Positions 17,132 through 25,517 are shown, counted from the stretch's first letter. The stretch: 46,730 nucleotides of DNA from Stenotrophomonas sp. YIM B06876 (GCF_030711595.1 NZ_JAUJUJ010000018.1:1-46730), one strand, 5' to 3'. Notes: generated by a model not told the origin, from the letters alone. Program-made: numbers and translations.

Positions 17132-18643
17132 TCAGGGGGCGGATGCATCCACCAGTTCGACCGGTCCCGCGTCCGCGTCGAGTGACTCCATGGAATAGCG
17201 CTCCAGCATCCGCTTGGAAAACGCATTGAGCTGGTGGTCGCGCAGCAGCGAGATCGAGCGGACCTGCTCATCCCGGCCGGCCTGGCAGATCACCAGCGTG
17301 GGAGCACAGGAGGCCAGTCGCAGGGTGGGATCCTTGCCGAGCAGGATCATCTCGCGCCCCAGGTTGTTGCCGTAGTTCTGTACGTACACCGCGTCTGCCC
17401 AGGTCACCTTGGACAAGGGCCACTGGATCGCGACCAACGCAAGCAGGCCCCCGCCCACCAGCGTCCGTTGGGGCCAGCGCCACGCCGACCAGTCGGCGCC
17501 TGCGGCCATCAACGTGATCGCGACGGTTCCCAACTGGTACAGCATCAGGTAACGCTGCTGGAACACGTACTCCGGCCCGAACATCGACACCCGGCCGATG
17601 ACGATGCCGGCGACAGCGCCGTAGCAGAACAGCATCAGGGTCACGGCGATGAACTGGGTACGGTTCCATGCGTCGCGCCATGCCCGCCACCAGAACCAGG
17701 CGTGCGCCGCGAAGACCGCGAGACCGGCGGCCCGATGCAGCAGCTCGGCCTTGGCGGGCACGTAGAACTGCAAGGCAGGGCGATCAGAAATGGACAGCGC
17801 GGCAATGGACAGGACCATCTGCTGCAGCCGCTCGGCGCCGAATCCACACAACGCCGAGAGCGCCGACGGCGCTGCCGCGGCGTCTGCGAGATGGGGGTGC
17901 AGATAGAAGCGGCTCGCCAACCCGTACGCGACCACGGACACCGCCACGACAGCGACCACCGCCGTGGTGCGCCGCCAACCAGTGCCGCGCTGTTTGGCTT
18001 CAAGGATCAGCAGCGCAAGGGCAATGCTGATCGCGCAGATCAATGCGGCGCTGTCGAGCGTGAAGGCAACCGCTGCCGCCACAAGCCACAGTGGCAGCCA
18101 GCGGCCGTACCGGATCGCGTGCCAGCTGGCCATGGCCAGTCCGATCAACGCCAGAGGCCCCAGGTAGCCCAGGGTCACCAGCGACCAGGTGAAGACCATG
18201 CCGCCACTGAGCGAGACGAAGCTCGCGGCCGAGGCGGTCATCGGCAGGATCCACCACGCACCCCTATCCCGATCGCGGTTGTCGCAGCGGGCGGCATGCA
18301 GCATCAGCACCCAGGCTGCCGCGGCAATGGCGAGCCCCATGTAGGACTCGATCACGAAGTCCAGATCGAACGACTCCGCATTCCATAGCAGCAACAGCTT
18401 CTGGATAGGCTGGGCGTGGTCATCCGCGCTGCGCTTGATGTACAGATCCTGCAGCGTTACACCGCCGTGATAGTGCTTCTGCAGGAACGCATCGATGAAA
18501 TACCAGCCATCGGAGGTGACAAACGGAATGCTGGCATAGGAGATGTACATCGCGGCGTTGATGAAGGCCGCGCTGGCCATGACGATGACGACCATAATGG
18601 GCCAGTCGAACGCCGGCTTCCGGGAAAACGCCTGAATGTGCAT
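17132..18643 (-). CDS. Polytopic membrane protein, putative GT-C glycosyltransferase
   Basis: Integral inner-membrane protein of 503 residues with about ten to eleven hydrophobic segments. A first periplasmic loop after TM1-2 carries acidic residues (IPFVTSDGWYFIDAF), and there is a hydrophilic C-terminal domain of about 100 residues. This outline matches GT-C transferases that move a sugar from undecaprenyl phosphate to a polymer in the periplasm (GtrC/GmlC/ArnT class), but no specific family motif was recognised. It is the last gene of the eleven-gene minus-strand operon, starting three bases after the wecE stop. The ArnC-like and ArnE-like genes in the same operon support the GT-C reading. 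An O-antigen-modifying acyltransferase or a polymerase is the alternative. Confidence 0.65.
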   Translation of the reverse strand: MHIQAFSRKPAFDWPIMVVIVMASAAFINAAMYISYASIPFVTSDGWYFIDAFLQKHYHGGVTLQDLYIKRSADDHAQPIQKLLLLWNAESFDLDFVIESYMGLAIAAAAWVLMLHAARCDNRDRDRGAWWILPMTASAASFVSLSGGMVFTWSLVTLGYLGPLALIGLAMASWHAIRYGRWLPLWLVAAAVAFTLDSAALICAISIALALLILEAKQRGTGWRRTTAVVAVVAVSVVAYGLASRFYLHPHLADAAAAPSALSALCGFGAERLQQMVLSIAALSISDRPALQFYVPAKAELLHRAAGLAVFAAHAWFWWRAWRDAWNRTQFIAVTLMLFCYGAVAGIVIGRVSMFGPEYVFQQRYLMLYQLGTVAITLMAAGADWSAWRWPQRTLVGGGLLALVAIQWPLSKVTWADAVYVQNYGNNLGREMILLGKDPTLRLASCAPTLVICQAGRDEQVRSISLLRDHQLNAFSKRMLERYSMESLDADAGPVELVDASAP

Positions 18644-18646
18644 CTC

Positions 18647-19774
18647 TCAGCCGACCAGTGCTCTGTCGGCCGCAGCGAGGATCTCAGGGAGGCGGTCTTC
18701 CACGCCGATCCATAGCGGCATTCTCACCAGGCGCTGGCTGATGTCATCGGTGACTGACACGTCCGAACCGGTACGGCCGTGCGCCAGTCCCCCCGGCGAG
18801 GAGTGCAGCGGAATGTAATGGAACACTGCCTGCACACCGCGCTCCCTCAGGTCCTGGATGAACCGGGTACGGATCTCCAGCGACGGCAGCAGCATGTAGT
18901 ACATGTGCGCGTTGTGAGTGCAATGCGCGGGAATCGTGGGGCGGGTGAGCAGCCCTGCGGCCTCATGCGCTTCGGCCCAGGCGTGGTAGCGGTCCCAGAT
19001 GGCCAGGCGGCGCTCGGTGATGTCCTCTGCCGCATCCATCTGCGCGGAGAGGAAGGCGGCCGTGATCTCACCCGGAAGGAACGAGGAGCCCACGTCCACC
19101 CAAGTGTACTTGTCGACCTGGCCGCGGAAGAACCGGCTGCGGTTGGTGCCCTTCTCACGGATGATCTCCGCGCGCTCGGCATGCGTGCTGTCGCGGCAGA
19201 GCAGCGCCCCGCCTTCGCCGGAAATGATGTTCTTGGTCTCGTGGAAGCTTAGTGCGCCCAGGTCGCCGAGCGTACCCAGCGGACCTCCCTTGTAGCTGGA
19301 CATGATGCCCTGTGCGGCATCTTCGACTACGGCCAGGCCATGGCTTGCCGCGATGGCCAGGATCGTATCCATCTCGCACGAGACGCCTGCGTAATGCACC
19401 ACGCAGATGGCCTTGGTACGGGGTGTGATGGCGGCTTCGATCAGCGCCTCGTCGATGTTCAGGGTGTCGGCGCGGATATCCACGAACACCGGCACCGCGC
19501 CGCGCAGCACAAAGGCGTTGGAGGTCGACACGAAGGTGTAGGACGGCATGATTACTTCGTCGCCGTCTTCCAGATCCAGTAGCAGGGCTGCCATTTCCAA
19601 TGCGGCCGTGCACGAGTGGGTCAGCAACGAAGCGCTGGCACCGGTACGTGCGTTGAGCCATGCGTGGCACTGCTTGGTGAAGGGACCATCGCCGCTGAGA
19701 TGCCCATTGGCATGCGCATGGGTGATGTTGACCAGTTCCTTACCGGTCATGAACGGCTTATTGAACGGAATCAC
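18647..19774 (-). CDS. wecE: dTDP-4-amino-4,6-dideoxygalactose transaminase (WecE/RffA)
   Basis: PLP aminotransferase turning dTDP-4-keto-6-deoxy-D-glucose into dTDP-Fuc4N with glutamate. The 375-residue protein closely follows E. coli WecE as I remember it: MIPFNKPF, the CTAALEMAALLLDLEDGDEVIMPSYTFVST run, VFVDIRADTLNIDEALIEAAI, VVEDAAQGIMSSYKG, SFHETKN with PLP Lys at about 181, AEIIREKGTNRS, FFRGQVDKYTWVDVGSSF, and AVFHYIPLH. The start codon is GTG 19774, with AGGAG five bases upstream. The substrate is supplied by RmlA and RmlB encoded at 29.4-31.4 kb. It lies between a methyltransferase (30 bases upstream) and the membrane transferase (3 bases downstream). Confidence 0.92.
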   Translation of the reverse strand: MIPFNKPFMTGKELVNITHAHANGHLSGDGPFTKQCHAWLNARTGASASLLTHSCTAALEMAALLLDLEDGDEVIMPSYTFVSTSNAFVLRGAVPVFVDIRADTLNIDEALIEAAITPRTKAICVVHYAGVSCEMDTILAIAASHGLAVVEDAAQGIMSSYKGGPLGTLGDLGALSFHETKNIISGEGGALLCRDSTHAERAEIIREKGTNRSRFFRGQVDKYTWVDVGSSFLPGEITAAFLSAQMDAAEDITERRLAIWDRYHAWAEAHEAAGLLTRPTIPAHCTHNAHMYYMLLPSLEIRTRFIQDLRERGVQAVFHYIPLHSSPGGLAHGRTGSDVSVTDDISQRLVRMPLWIGVEDRLPEILAAADRALVG

Positions 19775-19804
19775 TGCTGCTCCTGATCGCGGCTGAGGCT
19801 CGGC

Positions 19805-20428
19805 CTAGCGCACGCATTCCATGATGTAGTGTGTATAGGGTACGAGAAGCATATCGCTTCTGACTTGGCCTTTGACGGTGCTGAACTCGGCCTCGGCCAA
19901 GGCCTGGTAGGCGGACGGTGTACGGATGCTCTGGCCACGATCGCGTGAGATCAGGCCACGGGCGATGGCCGACTGACCATCGACATAAGCGCCGTCGAGC
20001 GAGATGAAGCGGCCGCCTGGCTTGAGGGCGGCATGTGCGGTGCGCATCAGCGATCGCGCACGTGCGTCGTCCAGGTGGTGAAGGATGCCGATGGCCAGTA
20101 CAAGGTCGGCCTTCTGCTGCTCCTGGTCCACTTCATAGATTGCCACGTCCATGCATTCGAAACGGGCCCGGTCGCCAAACCGCTTCCGCGCGGCTTCGAT
20201 ATATGCTTGGGAAAGATCGAACCCGATGTAGCGCAGACCTGCTGGCAACTGGCTGAAGAGCTCGCCGGTGCCGCAGCCGATGTCGAGGACATGATCGCCC
20301 TGGCGGGGGCGAATATGGTCGCGGATCAGTCGTGCACGGGAGCGGCGGGCCCCCAACAGGTTCTGCAGCAGGTCGTAGACCGCTGGGTGTGATAGCACTG
20401 CGTGCAACCCATCGGTCTTCTGCGACAT
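19805..20428 (-). CDS. Class I SAM-dependent methyltransferase
   Basis: A 207-residue Rossmann methyltransferase: motif I HVLDIGCGTGELFSQL at about 46-61, acidic loop FECMDVAIYEVD, motif IV ADLVLAIGILHHLDD, and the post-motif LMRTAHAALKPGGRFISLDG. The substrate is unknown. Inside an operon for an acylated dideoxy-amino sugar, O-methylation of the sugar or of the hydroxyacyl group is the natural guess. It starts three bases after the ArnE-like gene. Confidence 0.8.
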   Translation of the reverse strand: MSQKTDGLHAVLSHPAVYDLLQNLLGARRSRARLIRDHIRPRQGDHVLDIGCGTGELFSQLPAGLRYIGFDLSQAYIEAARKRFGDRARFECMDVAIYEVDQEQQKADLVLAIGILHHLDDARARSLMRTAHAALKPGGRFISLDGAYVDGQSAIARGLISRDRGQSIRTPSAYQALAEAEFSTVKGQVRSDMLLVPYTHYIMECVR

Positions 20429-20431
20429 GGC

Positions 20432-20797
20432 TCAGGCTCCGGAGCGAGACAGGACGATGACGCCCAGGATGATCAAGGCGGTGCCTGCGATCTTATGCGA
20501 GTCCAACGACTCGCGGAAGAGCCATACCGCAAGGGTTGCCACCAGCGGGAAACTCAATGCGGTGAAGGGATAGGCCTTGCTCAACGGCATCCGGCCGATG
20601 GCTGCCATCCAGCAAAGCGAAGCGCCGAAGGCCGCCGCGAAGGCGCTGATCACCCAAGGATTGAGCAGCAGGGTGATGACCGCGCGCGGGTTCAGACCGT
20701 CGATGGTCGCCCCAGGGTTGAGATTGACCTGCCACTTCAGCATGAGCTGGCCGTAGACGGTCAGAAGGATGGTCAGGGCAATGAAAATGTAGCTCAT
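20432..20797 (-). CDS. Small EamA/SMR-type membrane protein (ArnE-like flippase subunit)
   Basis: A 121-residue protein with four hydrophobic helices, family DMT/SMR. It has the features seen in ArnE/ArnF: YGQLMLKWQ in TM1, a helix pair around LCWMAAIGRMPLSKAYPFTALSFPLVATLAVWLF, and the C-terminal IAGTALIILGVIVL. ArnE/F flip undecaprenyl-phosphate-aminoarabinose across the inner membrane; the neighbouring ArnC-like and GT-C-like genes suggest the same job for another lipid-linked sugar. The start is ATG 20797, four bases after the LuxC-like stop; the frame remains open far upstream but overlaps the LuxC-like gene. A drug-type SMR function is less likely in this context. Confidence 0.75.
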   Translation of the reverse strand: MSYIFIALTILLTVYGQLMLKWQVNLNPGATIDGLNPRAVITLLLNPWVISAFAAAFGASLCWMAAIGRMPLSKAYPFTALSFPLVATLAVWLFRESLDSHKIAGTALIILGVIVLSRSGA

Positions 20798-20801
20798 CGG
20801 A

Positions 20802-22025
20802 TCAGGTCGCTGGCAGGGTGATCTTGCGGGTGAGGACATCGAGCAGATCGGTGCCGTCCCAGACTGGATGGAAGTCCAGGGCGCGGCCGAATGGTACGAC
20901 GCGGTCGATGGCACGATTGCCGAGGCCGCACAGGAAAGCGCGCAGCGCTGAAGTGTTGAAACCATGCTGGACCAAGGTCTGGTCGCGGTCGTCGAGCTGC
21001 GGCGCCAGTGCATCAAGCGCGAGCAGGTCGATCTCCACCACCAAGCCGTGGCCGGACTGGATTTCGCGGATCCCGCCATCGGCACGCGTGGCTTCGAGGC
21101 GCAGCGGATACAGGCCGATGGCATCGGCGGAGTGCACGCCATGACCGGTCGCAGCCAGCAGGTTGGCATCGGTCACCCGGGCCATCAGCGCGGCGGGCTC
21201 GTCTTCCAGGTTGGCGGCCTGGGTGCGCACCGCCGGCCAGAAACGAGCCTTGGCCGCTGCAATTGCTGCATCATCACCAACCCAGTACAAGGTACGCGGC
21301 GAAGAGCAGGCCTGCTGGCCGAACCAGAGCACGTCGTTGCAGAAACGCCGGGCCAGTTCTTGCAGATCGGCATCGCTGCCTTCGACCAGCGCGGCTGCGC
21401 GCAGGACCGCAATGCCGAAGCGGTCCGGGAAGGCCAGTTCGACGGCGAGCGGGGCGATCGGCAGCGAGCGGATCTTGACGACCGTGGTGTCGCCGCCCCA
21501 GATGATGCGCGCGTGGCAGCGGCGGGAGATTGCCGTGGTGATTGCATCGTCGTGCGGGTAGGTCAGCAGCACCGCACGTTCCAGCACCTGCGGATGCAGG
21601 CCTTCACGCTGCATGTCGTGCAGGATCGAGACCAGCGCATCGCGCTGGGTGCTCTGCTTCTGCGACAGGCGGGCCACATTGGTGTTGCCGGACAGCACCG
21701 ACATCAGCCAGGCGTACGCGAACAGGACGTCCACGTTGGCTGGAGCCAGATGAAAGACCAAGCCGCGAGCCAGATCCAGCTCGGCCGGGCGCGTTCCGAT
21801 GCGCTGCGAAAGCTGGTTGACCGCGGCGCCGCGGAACCAGTGGCCAAGAGTGGCCAGCTCGGGATGCTGGCGTAGCTGCGGCAGCGTAAATACGCGGCGG
21901 GAGAAATCCGCAACGAACTCGCGCAGTGGTGGGCTGAACGGCAGCAGCGGTGGCAGTGCTGACAGGCGCGCCAGTTCGGCATCGAGCATGGCTTCCGGGT
22001 GGATCGAGAAGAGCAGTCTGGTCAT
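20802..22025 (-). CDS. Acyl-CoA reductase, LuxC family
   Basis: NADPH-dependent reductase of activated acyl groups to aldehydes, related to aldehyde dehydrogenases. Here it has 407 residues from ATG 22025. Motifs are HLAPANVDVLFAYAWLMSVLSGNTNVARLSQKQS (substrate/nucleotide region, about 100-133), IIWGGDTTV, and FGQQACSSPRTLYWVG with the probable acyl-accepting cysteine at C240. The last 130 residues match the LuxC C-terminal region. The start overlaps the LuxE-like stop by four bases, so both are translated together, as expected for a two-component reductase. There are no luxAB luciferase or luxD genes, so light production is excluded. A polysaccharide acyl-group role is inferred. Confidence 0.85.
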   Translation of the reverse strand: MTRLLFSIHPEAMLDAELARLSALPPLLPFSPPLREFVADFSRRVFTLPQLRQHPELATLGHWFRGAAVNQLSQRIGTRPAELDLARGLVFHLAPANVDVLFAYAWLMSVLSGNTNVARLSQKQSTQRDALVSILHDMQREGLHPQVLERAVLLTYPHDDAITTAISRRCHARIIWGGDTTVVKIRSLPIAPLAVELAFPDRFGIAVLRAAALVEGSDADLQELARRFCNDVLWFGQQACSSPRTLYWVGDDAAIAAAKARFWPAVRTQAANLEDEPAALMARVTDANLLAATGHGVHSADAIGLYPLRLEATRADGGIREIQSGHGLVVEIDLLALDALAPQLDDRDQTLVQHGFNTSALRAFLCGLGNRAIDRVVPFGRALDFHPVWDGTDLLDVLTRKITLPAT

Positions 22026-23128
22026 GCGTTGGGTACCGTGCGGGTATCGCTGCAGCCGCGGATTTCCACGTTCTTGATGCGGCCGAGCACGGCGAAGTGC
22101 TTGCCGGGGCGGCCGCAGGCGCAGTCGTCCTCGCCATGAATCACACCAAGATCTTCGGTCAGCAGGCTGTGGCCGGGGTAGCTTTCGGGCAGCAGGCTTA
22201 GTACCTGGATCGCACCGGTGGTGCCATTCGGCACGGGATGCAGGTCCTGCAGGTCTCGAACGATCACGTCGGCATAGGCCGGTGCATGCAGGTCGCCATG
22301 TTCGCATTCGAAGAAGATCGAGCCGACCTGTTCGACCATGCCGTAGTAATTGTGCACGCGCTCGATACCGAAGGTCTGCGACAGCGCGACCTTGTAGGCA
22401 GTATTGTCGACTTTCTGCTCGTCCATTTTCTTCCAGCCACCGCCGTGCACCAGCATGCTGCCGGCCGGGAAGCGGATCTGTCTGCCGTGACCGCGTGCGG
22501 CCTGCACGAACGACTGCCAAACGATGAACGTGAAGCCGAACAACAGCACGGGCTCGTCTGGCTGGGCCTGCAGCCATCGTTCAAGCGCGGTCCAGTCCGG
22601 TTGCAGGTCTTCGTCCAGCAGATACAGATGGTCTCGGCCAAAGTTGGAAAAGCCGAGGATGCCTGCGGCACGTGCGTTGAAGCGGCTGCGATCGCGCAGG
22701 AAGCTGGAATCGTCGACCACCAGCATGCGCAGGCGCTTGGCGCCGGCGAAGTGGGAGAAGATGCGGGTCAGCGCACGGGCCTGCGCGCGCGCGGTGTCGG
22801 CATCCAGGAAGATGCGAGAGACCGCCGTTCCGGTGGTGCCGCTGGAGACCAGCGTGCGCGAAACCTTGTCATCCGCGATGCTCTTGAGGTCCAGCAGCTT
22901 GAACATGCGGACCGGCAGCCACGGTACCTCTTCCAGGCTGGCCGCGTCGTCGGCCGGCCACAGGCCGTCGAGGATGCGTGCATACGGCGCGCACTGCACT
23001 CGATGGTGGCGGGTCAGGCGATTGAGCCCTTCCAGCAGCCAGGTACGCTTCTGGGGGCGGTCCAGATCGAAGACTTCGACATCCAGTGCAGCGGCCGCGT
23101 TGGCAGCCGGCGTGGCAGGCAGGGTCAC
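22022..23128 (-). CDS. Acyl-protein synthetase, LuxE family
   Basis: ATP-dependent enzyme that activates a carboxylic acid as acyl-AMP, holds it as thioester and passes it to a LuxC-type reductase. It has 368 residues; the start is GTG 23128 behind AAGGAG, overlapping the ligase stop. The adenylate motif is LVSSGTTGTAVSRIF at about 92-106; MLVHGGGWKKMDEQ and YYGMVEQVGSIFFECE are family landmarks. The C-terminal DDCACGRPG, VLGRIKNVEIRGCSD carries several cysteines; C359 sits close to the end, as does the acyl-carrying cysteine of Vibrio LuxE. The exact acid is unknown. Confidence 0.85.
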   Translation of the reverse strand: MTLPATPAANAAAALDVEVFDLDRPQKRTWLLEGLNRLTRHHRVQCAPYARILDGLWPADDAASLEEVPWLPVRMFKLLDLKSIADDKVSRTLVSSGTTGTAVSRIFLDADTARAQARALTRIFSHFAGAKRLRMLVVDDSSFLRDRSRFNARAAGILGFSNFGRDHLYLLDEDLQPDWTALERWLQAQPDEPVLLFGFTFIVWQSFVQAARGHGRQIRFPAGSMLVHGGGWKKMDEQKVDNTAYKVALSQTFGIERVHNYYGMVEQVGSIFFECEHGDLHAPAYADVIVRDLQDLHPVPNGTTGAIQVLSLLPESYPGHSLLTEDLGVIHGEDDCACGRPGKHFAVLGRIKNVEIRGCSDTRTVPNA

Positions 23129-24522
23129 CTTGCAGCTCCTTGTCCGGCCATCTGCCGGAGGCTCTGGTAATCCACCTTGCCGCTGGCCATCAACGGCAAA
23201 GCATCCAGGTGGATCGCGCGGACATAGCCGCCGAAAAGCTTATAGCGGGCCTGCACAAGCTGGCGTACCTGGGCCTGCTCCGCGATGGCATCGCCATGGC
23301 TGAAGGCGACCAGGTCATCGTCACCGCCGGAGCAGACGATCTGCTGCCCGAGCGCAGCCGACAGCATCGCCTCCACCTCGTCCAGGTTCACGCGGTTGCC
23401 CGAAATCTTCAGGAAGCGCTTGGCGCGGCCGATGATGTAGTGGAACCCTTCGTCGTCCACCCGTGCTAGGTCACCGGTCCGCAGCACACCGCGCATTTCA
23501 TCGCCGCTGGCCAGGTCCGCGCGTTCGACCGCATACCCCATCATGACGTTCGGCCCGGAATAGATCAGTTCGCCGCTGGCCGCATCGACCTGCATGCGTC
23601 CATCGGGGACGGGAATTCCGATGCTGCCGATCTTGTCCAGCAAGCGGTCGGCCGGCACGTAGCTGATGCGGGGGGATGCTTCGGTCTGGCCATACATTAC
23701 ATAGAACGCCAGGCCGTGCTCCTGGCTGGCCGTGGCGAAGTACTGGACCAGCTCGTCGCGCAGGCGCCCGCCGGCCTGGGTCAGCATCCGCAGGCTCGGC
23801 AGCTGCATGCGGGCCAGCCCCATGCGCCGGAGGATCTCGAAAGTGGCAGGCACGCCGGACAGCGAGGTGATCGCATGGGCACGCGCGGCGTCCCAGAATT
23901 CGCGGGTCATCAGGCTGTCGTTGCTCAGCACCACCGATCCGCCACAGGCAAGGTGGCTGTTGAGGATCGACATGCCGAACGAATACGCCAACGGCAGCGT
24001 GGTGATCGCACGATCCGATGGCTGCAGCCCGAGGTAGACGACGATCGCCTGGGCATTGGCGTCCAAGCCACTGCCCGACAGCCGTACGAGCTTGGAAGAG
24101 CCGGTGCTGCCGGAGGTGCTCAACAACAACGCCAGATCGGGATGCAGTGTGATCGCGGGCGCAGCGGTCTGGCGCACGTGCAGTGCGAGCACGTTGCCGC
24201 GCTGCACGGTCTGGTAGCCGTCGGCGGCCTCACCGGTACTGGCGACCCAGTCCGGCTGGTAGTGCTCTACGAGATCGGCGAGCAGGTCCGGATCGATGTC
24301 CGGCTGCAGCAGCAGGGGCACCTGGCCAGTGCGCAGCGCGCCGAGGTAGAGGGCGATTGCTTCGACGCTGGTGGGCATGCACAGCAGGCCCATGCCGCGC
24401 CCCGGCGTCAGCGCGGCGGCCTGCTGGTCGGCCAATCGGGCCAGCGTCGTGAAATCCAGCTGCTGGTCGCCATCGACGAGGGCGATGCGGGACCCGTGTT
24501 GTTCCAGATTCCAGAACGGCAT
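23125..24522 (-). CDS. AMP-dependent acid ligase
   Basis: ANL-superfamily enzyme of 465 residues that adenylates a carboxylic acid and transfers it to CoA or to a carrier-protein phosphopantetheine. Core motifs are LLLSTSGSTGSSK (A3), YVMYGQTEASPR (A5), LRTGDLARVDDEGFHYIIGRAKRFLKISGNRVNLDEVE (A7-A8) and PLMASGKVDY, whose lysine is the A10 residue. The neighbouring ACP gene makes ACP loading likely. It is shorter than acyl-CoA synthetases (about 550), closer to standalone adenylation enzymes. It starts next to the SDR stop and overlaps the LuxE-like start by four bases. Confidence 0.85.
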   Translation of the reverse strand: MPFWNLEQHGSRIALVDGDQQLDFTTLARLADQQAAALTPGRGMGLLCMPTSVEAIALYLGALRTGQVPLLLQPDIDPDLLADLVEHYQPDWVASTGEAADGYQTVQRGNVLALHVRQTAAPAITLHPDLALLLSTSGSTGSSKLVRLSGSGLDANAQAIVVYLGLQPSDRAITTLPLAYSFGMSILNSHLACGGSVVLSNDSLMTREFWDAARAHAITSLSGVPATFEILRRMGLARMQLPSLRMLTQAGGRLRDELVQYFATASQEHGLAFYVMYGQTEASPRISYVPADRLLDKIGSIGIPVPDGRMQVDAASGELIYSGPNVMMGYAVERADLASGDEMRGVLRTGDLARVDDEGFHYIIGRAKRFLKISGNRVNLDEVEAMLSAALGQQIVCSGGDDDLVAFSHGDAIAEQAQVRQLVQARYKLFGGYVRAIHLDALPLMASGKVDYQSLRQMAGQGAAR

Positions 24523-25266
24523 TCAGACCACCATCTGTCCGTCGATGCCGATCACCTGGCCGGTGACATAGCTCGACGCGTCGCCCAGCAGGAAGGACAC
24601 CAGCTCGGCGACTTCCTGTGGTGTACCGACACGCCCCATCCCGATCGAGGCCAGGCGCTTGGCGTGCGCGGCCTCGGGCATGCTCCGGGTCATGTCGGTG
24701 TCGATGAAGCCGGGCGAAACCGCATTGACGCGGATTCCGCGCGGCGCCAGCTCTTTGGATGCCGAGCGCGTCGCGCCGACCAAAGCGGCCTTGCTCGCGG
24801 CATATAGGCTGAGGCCAGCAGCGCCGTTGACGCCCATGATCGAGACCAGATTGACGATGCTGCCCTTGCCTGTACGCGCCATCAGGCGCGACGCATACTG
24901 CATCGCCATCAGCGGCGCCTTGACGTTGACCGCCAGCACCTGGTCGATGTCCTCGGCGCGGATCATGCCAAGCAGGCCCTCATGCAGCACCCCTGCATTG
25001 TTGACCAGTCCGTTCAGGCGACCGAAACGGGAAAACACCTGTTTGAACAACGCGGCAATCGCGTCCGCATCGGTCAGGTCCAGCGCCGTACACAACGGAG
25101 CCGGGGCGCCGAGCGACTCGACCTCCGCGGCGAGGCTGGACAACGCCTGCTCGTCACGCGCCACTAGGACAAGCTGAGCCGGCTGTGCGGCCAGACGCAG
25201 TCCGATCGCCCGTCCGATCCCGCGCGAGGCACCGGTAACCAGGATGACAGGCACGGCAGTGGACAT
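24523..25266 (-). CDS. SDR-family reductase, FabG-like
   Basis: Short-chain dehydrogenase of 247 residues, the usual FabG length. It has the NAD(P) motif TGASRGIG at 11-18, LVNNAGV, the serine in LVSIMG, LYAASKAAL with catalytic Y-x3-K, and the PGFIDTDMT and GQVIGIDGQMVV ending. It may reduce a beta-ketoacyl-ACP, or an aldehyde made by the LuxE/LuxC pair, to a hydroxyl. The start is ATG 25266 (MSTAVPVILVTG); the open frame upstream lies over the ACP gene and is rejected. Its position between ACP and ligase supports a role in shaping the acyl group. Confidence 0.85.
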   Translation of the reverse strand: MSTAVPVILVTGASRGIGRAIGLRLAAQPAQLVLVARDEQALSSLAAEVESLGAPAPLCTALDLTDADAIAALFKQVFSRFGRLNGLVNNAGVLHEGLLGMIRAEDIDQVLAVNVKAPLMAMQYASRLMARTGKGSIVNLVSIMGVNGAAGLSLYAASKAALVGATRSASKELAPRGIRVNAVSPGFIDTDMTRSMPEAAHAKRLASIGMGRVGTPQEVAELVSFLLGDASSYVTGQVIGIDGQMVV

Positions 25267-25268
25267 GC

Positions 25269-25517
25269 TCAGACAGCCGCGCCGTGCTTGCGCAGGATCT
25301 CGCGCGCCTTGCCGACCGAGCTCATGTCGATTACTTCGTCCATGTCGATCATCACGCCGAAGGCTTCTTCGAGCGCTGCAACCACGGACATGTGCGCGAT
25401 GGAATCCCACTGCGGGATTGTCGCGTAGCGCAGATCATCATTGATGGTGTCCGGGGCGATGCCCAGCACGCGGGCGAACACTGCGACAACTTTATCTTCG
25501 GTAACGGCATCGTTCAT
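25269..25517 (-). CDS. Acyl carrier protein
   Basis: An 82-residue acidic four-helix carrier. The phosphopantetheine serine is S39 in PQWDSIAHMSVV; LGIAPDTINDDLRYATI and the following helix ALEEAFGVMIDMDEVIDMSSVG match the ACP fold. It is not the fatty-acid-synthesis AcpP (which has DSLDTVE), so it is a dedicated carrier. ATG 25517 has AGGA about ten bases upstream and overlaps the stop of the acyltransferase gene (ATGA). Being immediately next to the N-acyltransferase suggests it presents the acyl group to that enzyme. Confidence 0.88.
   Translation of the reverse strand: MNDAVTEDKVVAVFARVLGIAPDTINDDLRYATIPQWDSIAHMSVVAALEEAFGVMIDMDEVIDMSSVGKAREILRKHGAAV

Noticed and set aside
20432..20797. 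SMR multidrug exporter
   Set aside because: Size and topology fit, but the operon context and ArnE-like TM1 and C-terminal motifs favour a lipid-linked sugar flippase subunit.
22026..22577. N-terminal extension of the LuxC-like protein
   Set aside because: It covers the LuxE-like gene in another frame; ATG 22025 with a four-base overlap is the natural start.
20802..23128. Bioluminescence operon
   Set aside because: LuxC and LuxE families are present but luxA, luxB and luxD are not, and all neighbours are polysaccharide genes.
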